In this document: in pieces, positions 53,918-64,000 of the stretch
Layout of the letters: each line of letters opens with the position of its first letter
Numbering within the stretch: the first letter of the stretch is position 1
Source of the DNA: Theobroma cacao
Taxonomy: Eukaryota; Streptophyta; Magnoliopsida; Malvales; Malvaceae
DNA: 64,000 nucleotides
Reading direction: 5' to 3'
Assembly (NCBI RefSeq): GCF_000208745.1
Contig: NC_030852.1
Coordinates: 35,106,167-35,170,166, forward strand
Position numbers and translations under genes: made by a program
Notes under the pieces: model-generated
Told to the model about the DNA's origin: nothing
The model's database searches: none
Seen by the model: only the letters and a program-made list of their open reading frames with translations

Positions 53918-56733
53918 ATGGAGATTGCCTATAGCCTCTCCATCGCTCTCCAATCCCATCAGCAGTTGATCATAGCCACAATCATCACTCTCCTTTCCCT
54001 CCTCCTCGCCGTCCGATCATTCTTCAAGAGACCCCACAAATCCAACGCCCTCCGTCCCGTCACGTCGACCGGTAAAAAGGAACCTGAAGAAGCCACATCC
54101 TCGCCCCCCTGCAACTGTTCTTGCTCCTGCAACGGAACTTCCCATTCCGCGGTGTTCCTGAACGGCGGTAGTGCTGGTCCGCTGCAGGAGGGTATGGTGA
54201 CGGCGGATGTTTCCAAGGTAGCTGCGGAGAGACAGAGCGGGGCGTCGATGATGGAGCAGTTGGTGCCGGAGATTACGACGCACGCGCTCAGTTACTTGGA
54301 TTATCCGAGCCTTTGCAGGCTTTCTATGACTAATTCGCTGATGAGAAAGGCTGCTAATGATGATAATGCATGGAAAGCGCTTTATCACAAGGTACTCAAT
54401 TTTCCAATTTTTGTTGCCTTTGAGATATATATATTGGTGTTTTGCTTGAAATTTTGGTTTTCGTGAATTCTATGTTTAATTTTTGTAGAGTTTGCGATCA
54501 AGGGAAATGCATTTAAGTAAGTAGTAAAATTGTTCAAGAAACTAATTATCAAGATAAAATTACTCTCGGAAAAATCCAACTTTTTTTTTCGAAAAAGAAA
54601 AATCATTTCCTGGACTACCTTTGGCTGTATTTGTTTCATGGCGTTTCCAATGAAAGTGTGAAAACTGAAGGAATCCTTTCTTTCATTTATTTTTAGTTTC
54701 TAGTTCATGGGGAGCATAGAACCTAACTACACAGAATCAGGCCATGGTTTGTTTATCTTGAACGAAGAGATGGACCTGTTTTGATGTTTGCTACCACTTT
54801 CCTTCATTGATTAATTTTTGTCCAAAATTTTCACTGTATGTTATGTCACTTGATGAACTGTTATAATGGTCAAAAAATGAGGGTGTTGACCTTATGGGGG
54901 GAAAAGGGCTTTTGGCTTCTTATCTCACTCCTGTAAAGGAGGAGATTCATGACTTTTTGCAGTTTACATGAATGTTGTATCTTCTGTTTTGTTTCCTTGT
55001 GGCGTGAATTTGTTTATCACTCATAGGCTTTATGAAATATGCAATCACATTTTTCAACCTTTGGGCCCATTCTTATGTGTAAGCTGGTGATTGCAATTTT
55101 CTTCTGATGACCTTGTTGTTTAGCTGTGTGTGTTCCCATGTTTTTCTTATGAGTTGATTGTCGATATCTTTCTTGGTGGGCTCTATGCATAAATTTTCTG
55201 CCTTAAACTTTTGATTGTTAGGATTTTACTTTGGAGCAAGATAGTGTAACACCAGTTAATGGGTGGAAGGCATATTATGCAGCTACAAGAGCCATAATGA
55301 ATGTTAATGCAGAATTCTTTAACATCATCAGAGATAGGTCGCTTCAAGCAATGAGTCGTTTTTGGCTGAATGCGGATTATGTAAAGTGTGTTCATGCATC
55401 TGGAGAACTCTTTTCAGGGTATGATGCTTTTATTCCTCTATCAATAAAGGCTGTTTACTTCTTTTTGTTCTTATGATGATGGAAGGTTATAATTTCAGTA
55501 ATTATTATGATTTTTTTATTAGGCTTCTGCACTGGAATTCAGATTTTAGGCCTTAGAAAGTTTGTGGTGCCGTTCCAATTCTCTTATTGTTGATTGAACA
55601 TCTTGCTGTAGACTTTTTCCACATTAAGGCTGGGTTAAGTTGCATGTGCATGCTTACCTGCCTATATATAGATGTAATACAGCACAGATGATCAAATGTG
55701 GGTCGAATGAGGGCCTGCTCTTTTCATGCTTGCTATTTAAGATGTTTCTAGAAAATTATGTGATGATTCCAAGAATATTTGAAGATAGAGAAGAGCTTTC
55801 ACTTGGAAGATGATTATAAGTTGTTTATATGATCACATTTTAAATGGCTAATTCCTTAGTTGGTTCCAACATTGGAATGCTTTTGCAAGTATTTCGCTGT
55901 TAGCACATAGTGATTTCCTTGGAATAACAGTGCTTTTGTCGTAACATATTAGTGCAATTCAACCATGAGGTGTGCGAACAAGAGATGTTACTTTGGGATA
56001 GGTGTGTTAGAAGCAACTACATACAAATAGAGTTTATTGAAAAAAAAGACCGAGAAATTGTAATTTGTAAAAACTGAATTATGTTTGTATTTCCTAGCAT
56101 GTAATGTCAAGTTGTAGAAATGAAGGATGTATTACCTATCATGATGGAGGACAAAAAGCTTGAATAAAAAAGATTTATTTCAAGATATTTTGAACAGTAA
56201 CTTCCTATTTGTTTTAAGTTATCCCTTTTGTTAGAAGCTTGTCCAGCATCAGATCAGAAGGTTTTCTGATGAAAAATATTCAATTCTCAACCTACGCTTA
56301 TCAAAATCTTGACCTTCTTGATGTTTTCAGGGCGTAGGTTGAGATTAGCTAATTAGCATGTTAGTAATATACCATCATCTTAGCATTTGGCTTGATTAGG
56401 CTTAGGTCTATACATTACTTGTTTGTTTTCTATGTTGTATTAATGCTGAGAGTCATTGTTCTTTTCCCCTGCAGGTATAATGCTGTAATACAAAGTTGGC
56501 AGCTTGCTTTTAATTGGGAGCAGGGGGTTGATTTTCAGGTTATAGATGTTCGAGCCCGGGTACTGACCGACATGGCCTGGGTTACCATGAAAACCTTTGT
56601 TGACATGGATAATGGGGCATTTAACATGACTAACGTCTTTGAGTTCCATAATGGACGGTGGTACCTGGTGCATCATCACAGCTCAGTGATGCTTGCGGAT
56701 GGGGACGTGGAACAACAGATTGTTCATGGATAA
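53918..56733 (+). CDS. SKIP8: F-box protein SKIP8 (F-box plus NTF2-like domain)
   Basis: Three exons, 53918-54391, 55222-55418 and 56475-56733, give 309 aa. An N-terminal hydrophobic segment (residues 17-33, LIIATIITLLSLLLAV) is followed by a Cys cluster (CNCSCSC). An F-box at about 111-158 (MEQLVPEITTHALSYLDYPS) is followed by a C-terminal SnoaL/NTF2-like domain (WQLAFNWEQGVDFQVIDVRA, then FEFHNGRWYLVHHHSSVM). F-box proteins recruit substrates to SCF ubiquitin ligases; SKIP8 was named as an ASK-interacting protein in Arabidopsis. The N-terminal hydrophobic segment suggests membrane attachment, which is unusual for an SCF subunit. Introns are long (830 and 1056 bases). Confidence 0.93.
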
Positions 56734-57204
56734 CAGAAGATGAAGAGTTAAATACAAATTGATAATTTTTAGTACTAGCTTCAAAACATAGTACTAGTGT
56801 TTGTTAGCAAAAGCAAGTTGCTTGAAATTTCTCTGGAATTTCTTTCAAAGATATTTCTTTTCCGGCTTTGCAACCTCATTTTTGGGTATTTTGTGGTAAA
56901 TAGGTGCCCTTTTACGATTTAGTCTCTTTGTATTATTTCTTTGCTTCCTAATGATCATAATTTTGGATGTATATATATCAACAATTCTTCACATGGATGT
57001 ATACATGTGTGAATTGAAGTGGATTCACACAAGTTGCATGACGTGCTGGATCCAAAAGTGGCTTAAGGGGTAAAACTAATGGGATATGATATTGGAGTCA
57101 GTGACTTAAATTAAATTAATTGTCGCTGCGAGTGATGTGGGTGTGTACTCATAAACCTATCTTGTTTATAAAGATTAGGTAAAGTTTCCAAAGCCGTTAC
57201 CAAA
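56734..57204. other. SKIP8 3' flank
   Basis: Non-coding; no gene is seen before the tRNA. Confidence 0.5.
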
Positions 57205-57276
57205 GGTTCCATGGTCTAGTGGTCAGGACATTGGACTCTGAATCCAATAACCCGAGTTCAAATCTCGGTGGAACCT
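57205..57276 (+). tRNA. tRNA-Gln (anticodon CUG), copy 1
   Basis: 72 bases, intronless. The acceptor stem GGTTCCA pairs with TGGAACC. The anticodon stem TTGGA/TCCAA closes the loop CTCTGAA with anticodon CTG, reading CAG. The T arm (CCGAG TTCAAAT CTCGG) fits. CCA is not encoded, as expected in eukaryotes. A T-rich run follows for Pol III termination. Confidence 0.95.
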
Positions 57277-57412
57277 TTATTTTTTATATATTTTTATTTT
57301 AGTCATTCCCCTGCGCCTTGTCTCATTCTGGGCCTTACATTTTGCTTACAATGCTGCATCTCGGGGCTGTTATCCATTTCCTTGGGAACGCACAGCAATT
57401 CAACTAGAGGGA

Positions 57413-59170
57413 ATGGCGATGGCCCTTCTCTCAGCACCACCATTATCTCATCAAACCTCATTCTTCCAACGCCCTTACTCTCCCTCTTTTAGCTCCATAA
57501 CTTTCTTCAAGTATCCATCTAAGCCTACCATCCCTCTGTCCACTACTTCTTCTTCTTCAACTTCTACTGCTGAAGATAAACCTTCTGCTTCACCTGATGT
57601 TATACCTGTCCAATCAGAACCTGCCACCGTTGCAGTTGACCAGCCTCCTTTCAGGTACCATGCCATGTTCTTTTAACTTGGAGACCATTGCCAGTTACCT
57701 TAATTATTGAGTATATTATAAGGTAAAATGAAAGTTTTAACTAATAAAATTTTGATGCTTATTGCTCAACTTTCATAGGGCAAATTGTGGTGGAAGGCGC
57801 TTTTCTTTTAAGTATCTTGTCTCAGTCAACTAATTTGCTATTAATTGATGGCTTAAGCAGTAAAAATAGAGTCATCTTTGTTGTTAGTACAGCACAATTT
57901 AATATTAAATATTGCTCTAAAAGGGTCTTTGAAACTATTGAAGGGTCATTATGGCCTTGTAGCTGGCTTTCAGATGAAGGATTGAAAGCCATCGCCGCGC
58001 TATTGCTTAAAGACTTTGTTTCACGGTGCTAATTTGAGCATATATTTTATTCTCATTCACGTGATGGAAAAATGAAAGCCCCTTGTCTACAGCATTTGAA
58101 CTCTAGACCATCCATTTCGATGGACACCCCTCAACCATTTTAAGGCATTACATAGTTTATGAAGTTTACAGGGGCTTAGAAAAACCCTGTTCATTTTGGT
58201 TTTGTTTTGCAAATTGTGATTAGGTGTGTTTGTATGCTTTTGATATGAATCAAATGCAGTGTTCTAGCGTCTATAAAATTGATTTTTTTCTGTTTGTATT
58301 TCCTCTTGGCATTTTATCTAAATAAGATGGTTGACAAGTTCACAGGGGTTGCAAGGCCTGTGGGAGAGAGGAACTGGAGAGGGGATGCAATGGTGAGGGA
58401 AGGATTCAAGGAGGGATTGCAACAGTCCCAGGGTTTGGTTGGTGGCCTATAAAGGCTTACCGGCCTTGTCCTGGATTTGTGGCATCTGGTGGTAGGTATA
58501 GGCGACGGGGTCAAAGCATGGATGAGGTTGCCTCTGGAAGAATTGGGAGAGCTAGTCCTGTAGGGACTAATGATGAGGCTGAATCACGTAAGTACATTTC
58601 CTAGTTTGTAGTATTTGATATAACTGTCTACATTGAATCCTAAAAGGATATTATAGGAAGCATTCCAAGACTCCACTCTGTATATTTGGACTGAGAGTTG
58701 GCATCCTCCAGCCATAGAACCAGCCCATTCAATGAAATTTATATTTGAAAGGAAAGGGCATCCTTCCAATTTTCTGCATATGCTTCATATGCAATTGTAT
58801 GCATTGTCCAACCATCTTAACCTACCAAACCTCCAAAGAAAACCAGTTGATTTGAGTGAGCATGTTGATGCTTTTGAATTCTGATATTCCCCTGCAAAGA
58901 AATCAACATCTTTAATTACCAGCCGATATTTCTGATACATCTGTCTAGTAGTCTTTTCGAACTCATTCCATTAATCTGTACTCACAATATATTTAGATAA
59001 GTTAAAAGTAAAAAATGAATCCAATCCAATCTTTTTTGTCATTGCTGCTTTCTTGTATTTTCCTTTTTGCTCTTTGAAGGCTATTCCGGTTATATGATGT
59101 AAATTGAATCCTTGCAGCAAGAAAAAGCAAGGTCCAAGGAAGTTCAAGAGATAACCAATGCATAGAATGA
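57413..59170 (+). CDS. Small predicted chloroplast protein with Cys motif, unknown function
   Basis: Exons 57413-57654, 58346-58587 and 59118-59170 give 178 aa. The N-terminus is rich in Ser, Thr and Pro and poor in acidic residues for about 50 residues (MAMALLSAPPLSHQTSFFQR), as in plastid transit peptides. The conserved-looking core starts at FRGCKACGREELERGCNG and continues RIQGGIATVPGFGWWPIKAY, RPCPGFVASGGRYRRRGQS and MDEV. The single CxxC and three further Cys could bind metal, but no named domain is recognised. Exons 1-2 are convincing. Exon 3 depends on the choice of acceptor; an alternative acceptor 8 bases on would change the last residues. The tRNA gene ends 136 bases before the start codon. 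Confidence 0.72.
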
Positions 59171-59666
59171 GATGTACCTGCAATTGCAGCATAGCTCGAT
59201 TCAGAAAAAGCCAGACCTGGTGCAGCCATTAGTCATGGGTTTGTTAAACGACCATACACATGCCATTTTTCCATTTTTTTGGCTTTGATCTTAGGGAACA
59301 TGGAAAAGCTGTTACTTGTAATTGCCTACATGTCTTTGCTGCCTGTCCACTCTCTACCTTCCCAGTTGATCTGCGCAATGAGAGTGAGCAAACTCCTGAA
59401 ATTGACCAACAGACCAATTATATAATTTTGTCAAAGCATAAATTGGCTTCAACTGGCAGCACTGCTATTTATTCTTTTCAAAGCAAGATGATATCGGAAT
59501 CTTTAACTACAAATCCACAAAGGTTTTCCTAAGCTAACACGACCATCAATGAAACAATCCCCAACATCCATATAGTCGCAGTAGTACAATTACTCATACT
59601 CCAGGTGATGGAAGAATGAGGCATGGAAAAGCGACATTGATAAACTTTGCCTTGAGTGGCACAAAA
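59171..59666. other. Spacer before tRNA copy 2
   Basis: No gene is supported; presumably the 3'UTR of the preceding gene. A 90-codon plus ORF at 59260-59532 has no recognised features. Confidence 0.45.
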
Positions 59667-59738
59667 GGTTCCATGGTCTAGTGGTCAGGACATTGGACTC
59701 TGAATCCAGTAACCCGAGTTCAAATCTCGGTGGAACCT
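59667..59738 (+). tRNA. tRNA-Gln (anticodon CUG), copy 2
   Basis: 72 bases, identical to copy 1 except for one A-to-G change after the anticodon stem (CCAGTAA instead of CCAATAA). All stems are intact. A T run follows immediately (CCTTTTTTATTTTTC). The leader of KELP begins within about 200 bases. Confidence 0.95.
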
Positions 59739-59790
59739 CCTTTTTTATTTTTCTCGGAATTAAAAAAGGAAGCAAATTTTTCCCAAATCA

Positions 59791-59906
59791 GATAAAACCA
59801 TAAAACACAGCATCTTCGACCTTTCATCTCTCTCCCCAAAAACCCACAGATAAAATCATAAAACCCAACATCTTCGATCTTTCATCTCTCTCCCCAAAAA
59901 CCCACA
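59791..59906 (+). repeat. Two tandem 58-bp repeats in the KELP leader
   Basis: Copies 59791-59848 and 59849-59906 differ at only a few positions. Each runs GATAAAAyCATAAAAC to CTCCCCAAAAACCCACA and contains CATCTTCGAyCTTTCATC. The second copy ends 28 bases before the KELP start codon. Confidence 0.85.
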
Positions 59907-59934
59907 ATCAATTGAAAAAAAAAAAAAGGAATAA

Positions 59935-61942
59935 ATGGACGCAGAAACTAGAGGGAAGATAGAGCAAACGGTGAGAGGAATCCTGCAAGAAGCTAACATG
60001 GACGAAATGACAGAGTACAAGATTCGACAAATGGCTTCACAGAAACTGGAACTTAACCTCTCCGAGTCCAAGTACAAGGCTTACGTCAGACATATCGTCA
60101 ATTCTTTCCTCGAAGAACAGAAGGCCAAACAAGAAGAAGCGGATGATGATGATAATAATAATAAGAACAACAAGGAGTTTGATGATGATGGTGATGTCAT
60201 TGTTTGCAGGGTTTGTTTGTTTCTATCTCTCTCTCTCTCTTAATGGGTTTTAAGGAAAATTTTGATTTTTGAGATTTTCTTTTTATTGGGGTTTTTTTTT
60301 TCAGCTGTCTGAGAGGAGAAGGGTGATGATTCAAGAATTCAGAGGGAAATCTTTGGTTTCCATAAGGGAGTTTTATAAAAAGGATGGCAAAGAACTTCCT
60401 TCTTCTAAAGGTAAATGCTTTGCTTAGCTTTAATTCCAGTTGTTTCAGGCTAATTATATATCTTGCTTTTGAACTTATTTTTCTGAGCAAGTTATGCCGC
60501 TGAAGCTAAGCTTCTGTTTATTATAATGTGTTGAGCTTGCAAATGGCATAAGAAACAACTTAAATTCGCACTGATTTTCTCGATTGCTGCTATTTTGGTT
60601 TACCGGATCAACAAATCTATGATGCTTAAGAACTTTATATTGATAACTAATAGGAAATTTGGTTGCACAATCTGCCCAATAGGTCAACTTTCCATTATGT
60701 TTGCCAAGCATACATTTACTTATATTGTTTCTTTTAGTTCTTCATATTATTGCAATGTGCTGATATTTTGGTGCTTTCCATAATCAAACCATATACAAAC
60801 CATCGAGAATCCAGAGTCTTTATAATGGAAACTGATATGTGCCAACCTTGTGATATTGCTGTGAGTGTTTATATACTTTCACATACTGTTGCAAATGTTA
60901 TCATGTATCATGATTCTTGATCTATGCCCTGTTTTCACCTTTTTTGTTTGCTTTGTGCTCTTCGGGAAAGTGTGATTACTGATTTGTACCTAACGTGTCT
61001 TGTAGTAGTGACTTAGGTTGCATAATCCAGCTTGTGGATGCTTCCGTTCATGTGCAGTGAATTCAATTTCAAAGTGCAGGAGAAAATAATTTCTGTATCT
61101 CTTTGAAAGTGTTTTACTTGTACACTGTTTTAACTGCTGAGGAATTATAGAGGAAAATTGCATCAAATTCACCTGCTGTCTTGCTTCTATCATGTTACAG
61201 AGTTGGTGTCTTGGTTTCTTTTGCTCAGGGTATGAATAAACCAAAGAAAGGCCTTCATTTGTGCCCTTTGAAACGTCTGTGAGAAGGGTGGGGCATAAAG
61301 CAGAAAGAGAACCATGGACTTAATGTGTATTTTTGGAAATAGTATTATTATTATTGTCTTCTTATTCTTAGGCCATTTTTACTAAATTTATGTGAATACT
61401 CTGCCTTATCTCGTTTTTTCAGTTTCCTAGGCTATATTACCTCTGTGAGCTGCATTTTTGGATGTGTGGATCTCATAAGCAGTGTTTTGTCAGTTTTCTA
61501 GTCTGTTGTTGCTTGGGTGGATTTTGCAGAGAAAGGAAGATGAGTTATACACTAACTGTATCCCTCTAGGGTGTCAATAGTTTATAACAAATAGAAATGT
61601 AATTGTTTGGTTCGTAAGCCTTGTGCAAGCTGATGCAGATATCAAAGGCAAATTTTGTATCTTAATGTTCTCGAAACAAATTCTCTCTCTCTCCACACTG
61701 TGCATGATTGTTGGATGTTCTAGTTAAAATGTCTCAATTTATTCTTCATGATTGAACTTGCTTCGCAGTTCTAAAATTTACTTGTGCTGTTGATGTGAAA
61801 GAATTTCATTTTAATACTTGTTTTAAATTATGGTGCTGTATAAACAGGAATAAGTTTGACAGAGGAACAGTGGTCAGCCTTGAAGAAGAATGTACCAAAC
61901 ATTGAGAAAGCTGTTAGGAAGATGGAGTCTCAGACCATGTGA
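59935..61942 (+). CDS. KELP: Transcriptional coactivator KELP (PC4 family)
   Basis: Three exons, 59935-60210, 60305-60410 and 61848-61942, give 158 aa. The N-terminal DEK-C-like helical domain (about 1-60, ETRGKIEQTVRGILQEANM, YKIRQMASQKLELNLSESKY) is followed by an acidic/Asn-rich linker (EEADDDDNNNKNNKEFDDDG). The PC4 ssDNA-binding domain follows (about 86-155, DVIVCRLSERRRVMIQEFRG, SLVSIREFYKKDGKELPSSK, ISLTEEQWSALKKNVPNIEK). KELP-type proteins bind single-stranded DNA and RNA and act as RNA polymerase II coactivators in the nucleus. The last intron is long (about 1.4 kb). The gene is convergent with the PP2C gene. Confidence 0.95.
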
Positions 61943-62732
61943 GAGCGTCATCTGGTGACTGACTCTGAAGTTCTTGAAATGTGTAAGTTTGAACGTGAAG
62001 TTAACCTCAGTATCTTAGGCGGCTATGCCAGCACTGCCATTTATAGAAGACTATACCACTGTTTGGATTCTGTGATGTTTTTGAATCTCATTTTGGAATG
62101 CAGGGCAGATAGCCCCGTTGGAAATGATCCACATCCTTGAATCGGAATGTATGTGAATACTTTGGCAACTAAACATGTCCTTATTCGTGTAACTTTGCTA
62201 CTCCTTTTAATCTGAGAGATTATTATTCTATACATAAGTGTAAGAGTTTTTAAATTTTACGAGCTGAATCAAGAAATGGGTATTTCCATTTAATAAATTA
62301 TTTATACTTTACGAGGACACTTGTCGATCTTCTACTTCGCCGAGGATTCTAAAAGCTCCAACACTTCCCTGATCTGCATGCACATCGGGTTTAAGTTGTT
62401 ATGTATTGATTTCCCTGGGAGCAGAGGGAACCACCAGGCTTTGACTGCCGAAGCTGCTCGTTGCTTGCTAAGATGAAAGAACGTATTACATGTACAATCT
62501 TATATAAGCGAGGAAGAGTGCTTGTTTTTTTAATCATTATTACTATAGTTAAATAGAAAAAAAAGAAATGAATCCAATATTAAATGGACCCTCCGAAATT
62601 TTAGGCTGGCTGAACCTGAGCTTGAGTAGTTCAGTCCTCTGAGTTTTTATGCAATTATCTTATTACACTTCCGAGCAGGTTGTTGGCATCTACTAAGTTA
62701 ATTAGAGGACAACTAAGAAACAATCCTATGTA
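61943..62732. other. 3' flanks of KELP and the PP2C gene
   Basis: Non-coding, between convergent genes. No other gene is seen. Confidence 0.5.
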
Positions 62733-63702
62733 TCAAAGAATGCGCGAGACAATGACGGTAATATCATCTTTCTTTCCACCGGTATGCCTTTGACCAGCCA
62801 TCATAGAAGCTTGCATATATGGAGTGACAGCTTCTCTATCCAAGGAAATGTTGTAGGCCTGTTGAGCCACGGGCCAGGCAACCTCCTCTGGATCTAAACC
62901 TAGTTCAATCCCCGCAGCTGCAGCCTCCAATATCAGACTTTCAGACAAGTTGTCGAATAGTCCATCAGTTCCAGCTATAATAACATCTCCTGGTTCTACT
63001 GCAAGCTTGATTACCTGCTTGGGAGGAATAATTACACACAGATTGTGAACTTGACATAATCTGATGATGTAGACAAATTGTATAATTCAGAGTGACCAAC
63101 AATTTACATTACCTGTGCCTGCCAGGGTTCATCGGAATTTGCAGAATTTCCCAGCTGATATGGATAATTGAAAGAGTGTTGCTGAATTGGTGACTTGTAT
63201 ACCGCTGCACCCTGTCTGATCAGCATAAACCCGCTGTCTCCCATATTAACAGCATGCAAAATCTATTACAAGGGAAAACGAAAGATGGAAAGAAATTCAT
63301 TAGTTTGTGAGCTTAGAAGAGAGCTGAATAACCAATTAACATGACATCTGCAAATAGTAATAAATAGAACACACATTGTCCTCCTGGAGGGTTATGATGC
63401 AAACTGTTGATGATCCTTCAGCTTTGGTCTTTCTGAAAGCCTCATTCAAAACCTCCATCGGATCCACCTGCCTGTCTGGCTGTGTCAGGATAGCAAGAAG
63501 AGAATTATTCATGAGTTCCCTGGCATATAATCCAGCGTCAACACCATGGCTGCTCCAACCACCCACGCCATCTGCCAGTCCAATTGTCTGCTTCTCTTCA
63601 CAGATAAAATGGCTGTCATCACCCTGCGGCCTTGAATCTCTATCTTTGGCTATATAAAACGATCCAGACAGCATCATCAGGTTTCTCTTTTGAACACCAA
63701 CC
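62733..63702 (-). CDS. PP2C-family protein phosphatase, 3' part (partial)
   Basis: Three exons in the window, 63702-63375, 63262-63113 and 63014-62733, keep one frame for 253 complete codons including the stop. The first listed exon starts after an acceptor (GAGTTTTAG|GGTTGG) in the middle of a codon, so upstream exons lie further on, probably beyond 64000. Motifs of PPM/SpoIIE-like phosphatases: GDDSHFICEE, IGLADGVGGWSSHGVDAG, LHAVNMGDSGFML, VIIAGTDGLFDNLSE and GGKKDDITVIVSRIL, giving the metal-binding Asp residues. It is closest to the compact plant PP2Cs such as PP2C26/55/80, some of which are plastidial; the targeting region is not visible here. Expected function: Mg2+/Mn2+-dependent Ser/Thr dephosphorylation. 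Confidence 0.88.
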
Positions 63703-64000
63703 CTAAAACTCAAAAAGGATGAAACCAGAGATACTGTGAGTACATAATTCAGCTCCTTTTCCCCCAATCAATATTGAACACAGAAAATCCCGGTGGGGCA
63801 AAATTTCTTGTTTGACTGATGGGGCCTACCCTTTTTTGTCCCCTTTGGATTCTTTTACAAACTAAATAGCTTCAAAGCTTAAACTATAAGCTAGCTAAAC
63901 TTGTCAAGTTTTATTCTCTTAACACGTTCAGCTTTGTTCCAAACTTTCAAACCACACTGTGTATACCCCTTAAAATCAATCCAGATGAAGGAATTTCCGA
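63703..64000 (-). other. Intron or upstream part of the PP2C gene
   Basis: No exon with a clear donor is recognised here. The reading frame from exon 63702 stays open for some codons upstream (to an ATG at 63767), but the acceptor site argues that this is intron. Confidence 0.4.

Noticed and set aside
59260..59532. 90-codon ORF between the plastid-protein gene and tRNA copy 2
   Set aside because: No recognised features; likely 3'UTR sequence.

Overview
This is eukaryotic nuclear DNA from a flowering plant, most likely a eudicot. Genes have many GT-AG introns, AT-rich introns and intergenic DNA, and plant-specific families (CBL calcium sensors, PI4K-gamma with ubiquitin-like repeats, FTSHI1, SKIP8, KELP, plant mid-SUN proteins). 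The species cannot be read from the sequence. Gene models were assembled by hand by joining exons at GT/AG sites that keep the reading frame and family motifs. In every multi-exon model marked complete the summed exon length is a multiple of three.

Layout. (1) 0.2-10.5 kb: a class-3-type lipase gene (173-1371), followed by a rearranged segmental duplication of its 3' end and about 3 kb of flank. The second copy holds a 5'-truncated lipase, a decayed copy of a small basic-zipper-like ORF, a 222-bp module present twice and a 1.5-kb Harbinger-like insertion. A sterol C14-reductase pseudogene lies between the two copies. (2) 11.3-17.2 kb, minus strand: an NDR1/HIN1-like membrane protein and a PI4K-gamma-type kinase. 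(3) 17.2-22.5 kb: gene-poor and repeat-rich, including a 27-28-bp tandem array inside a candidate inverted-repeat element. (4) 22.6-31.2 kb: a GDSL esterase (plus) and two tandem calcineurin B-like genes (minus). (5) 34-42.2 kb: a RING+PHD protein of about 1326 aa. (6) 43-52.9 kb: FTSHI1 (pseudoprotease, predicted plastid) and a SUN5-like protein. (7) 53.9-64 kb: SKIP8, two tRNA-Gln(CUG) genes, a small predicted plastid protein, the coactivator KELP, and the 3' part of a PP2C phosphatase that runs off the window.

Gene order matches two remembered Arabidopsis chromosome 4 neighbourhoods: At4g10920 (KELP), At4g10925 (SKIP8), At4g10930 (RING/PHD), At4g10950 (GDSL), At4g10955 (lipase), and At4g23940 (FTSHI1) with At4g23950 (SUN5). 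The window therefore looks like an ancestral arrangement interleaving the two. The genes are ordinary housekeeping and signalling loci, not an operon or a cooperating system. I see no CRISPR array, defence island or clearly new multi-gene system. The most unusual content is the duplicated block at 0.9-10.5 kb with datable insertions and its paired small basic-zipper-like ORFs, a possible alternative last exon that would uncouple RING from PHD, and the CBL pair with different membrane-targeting N-termini.
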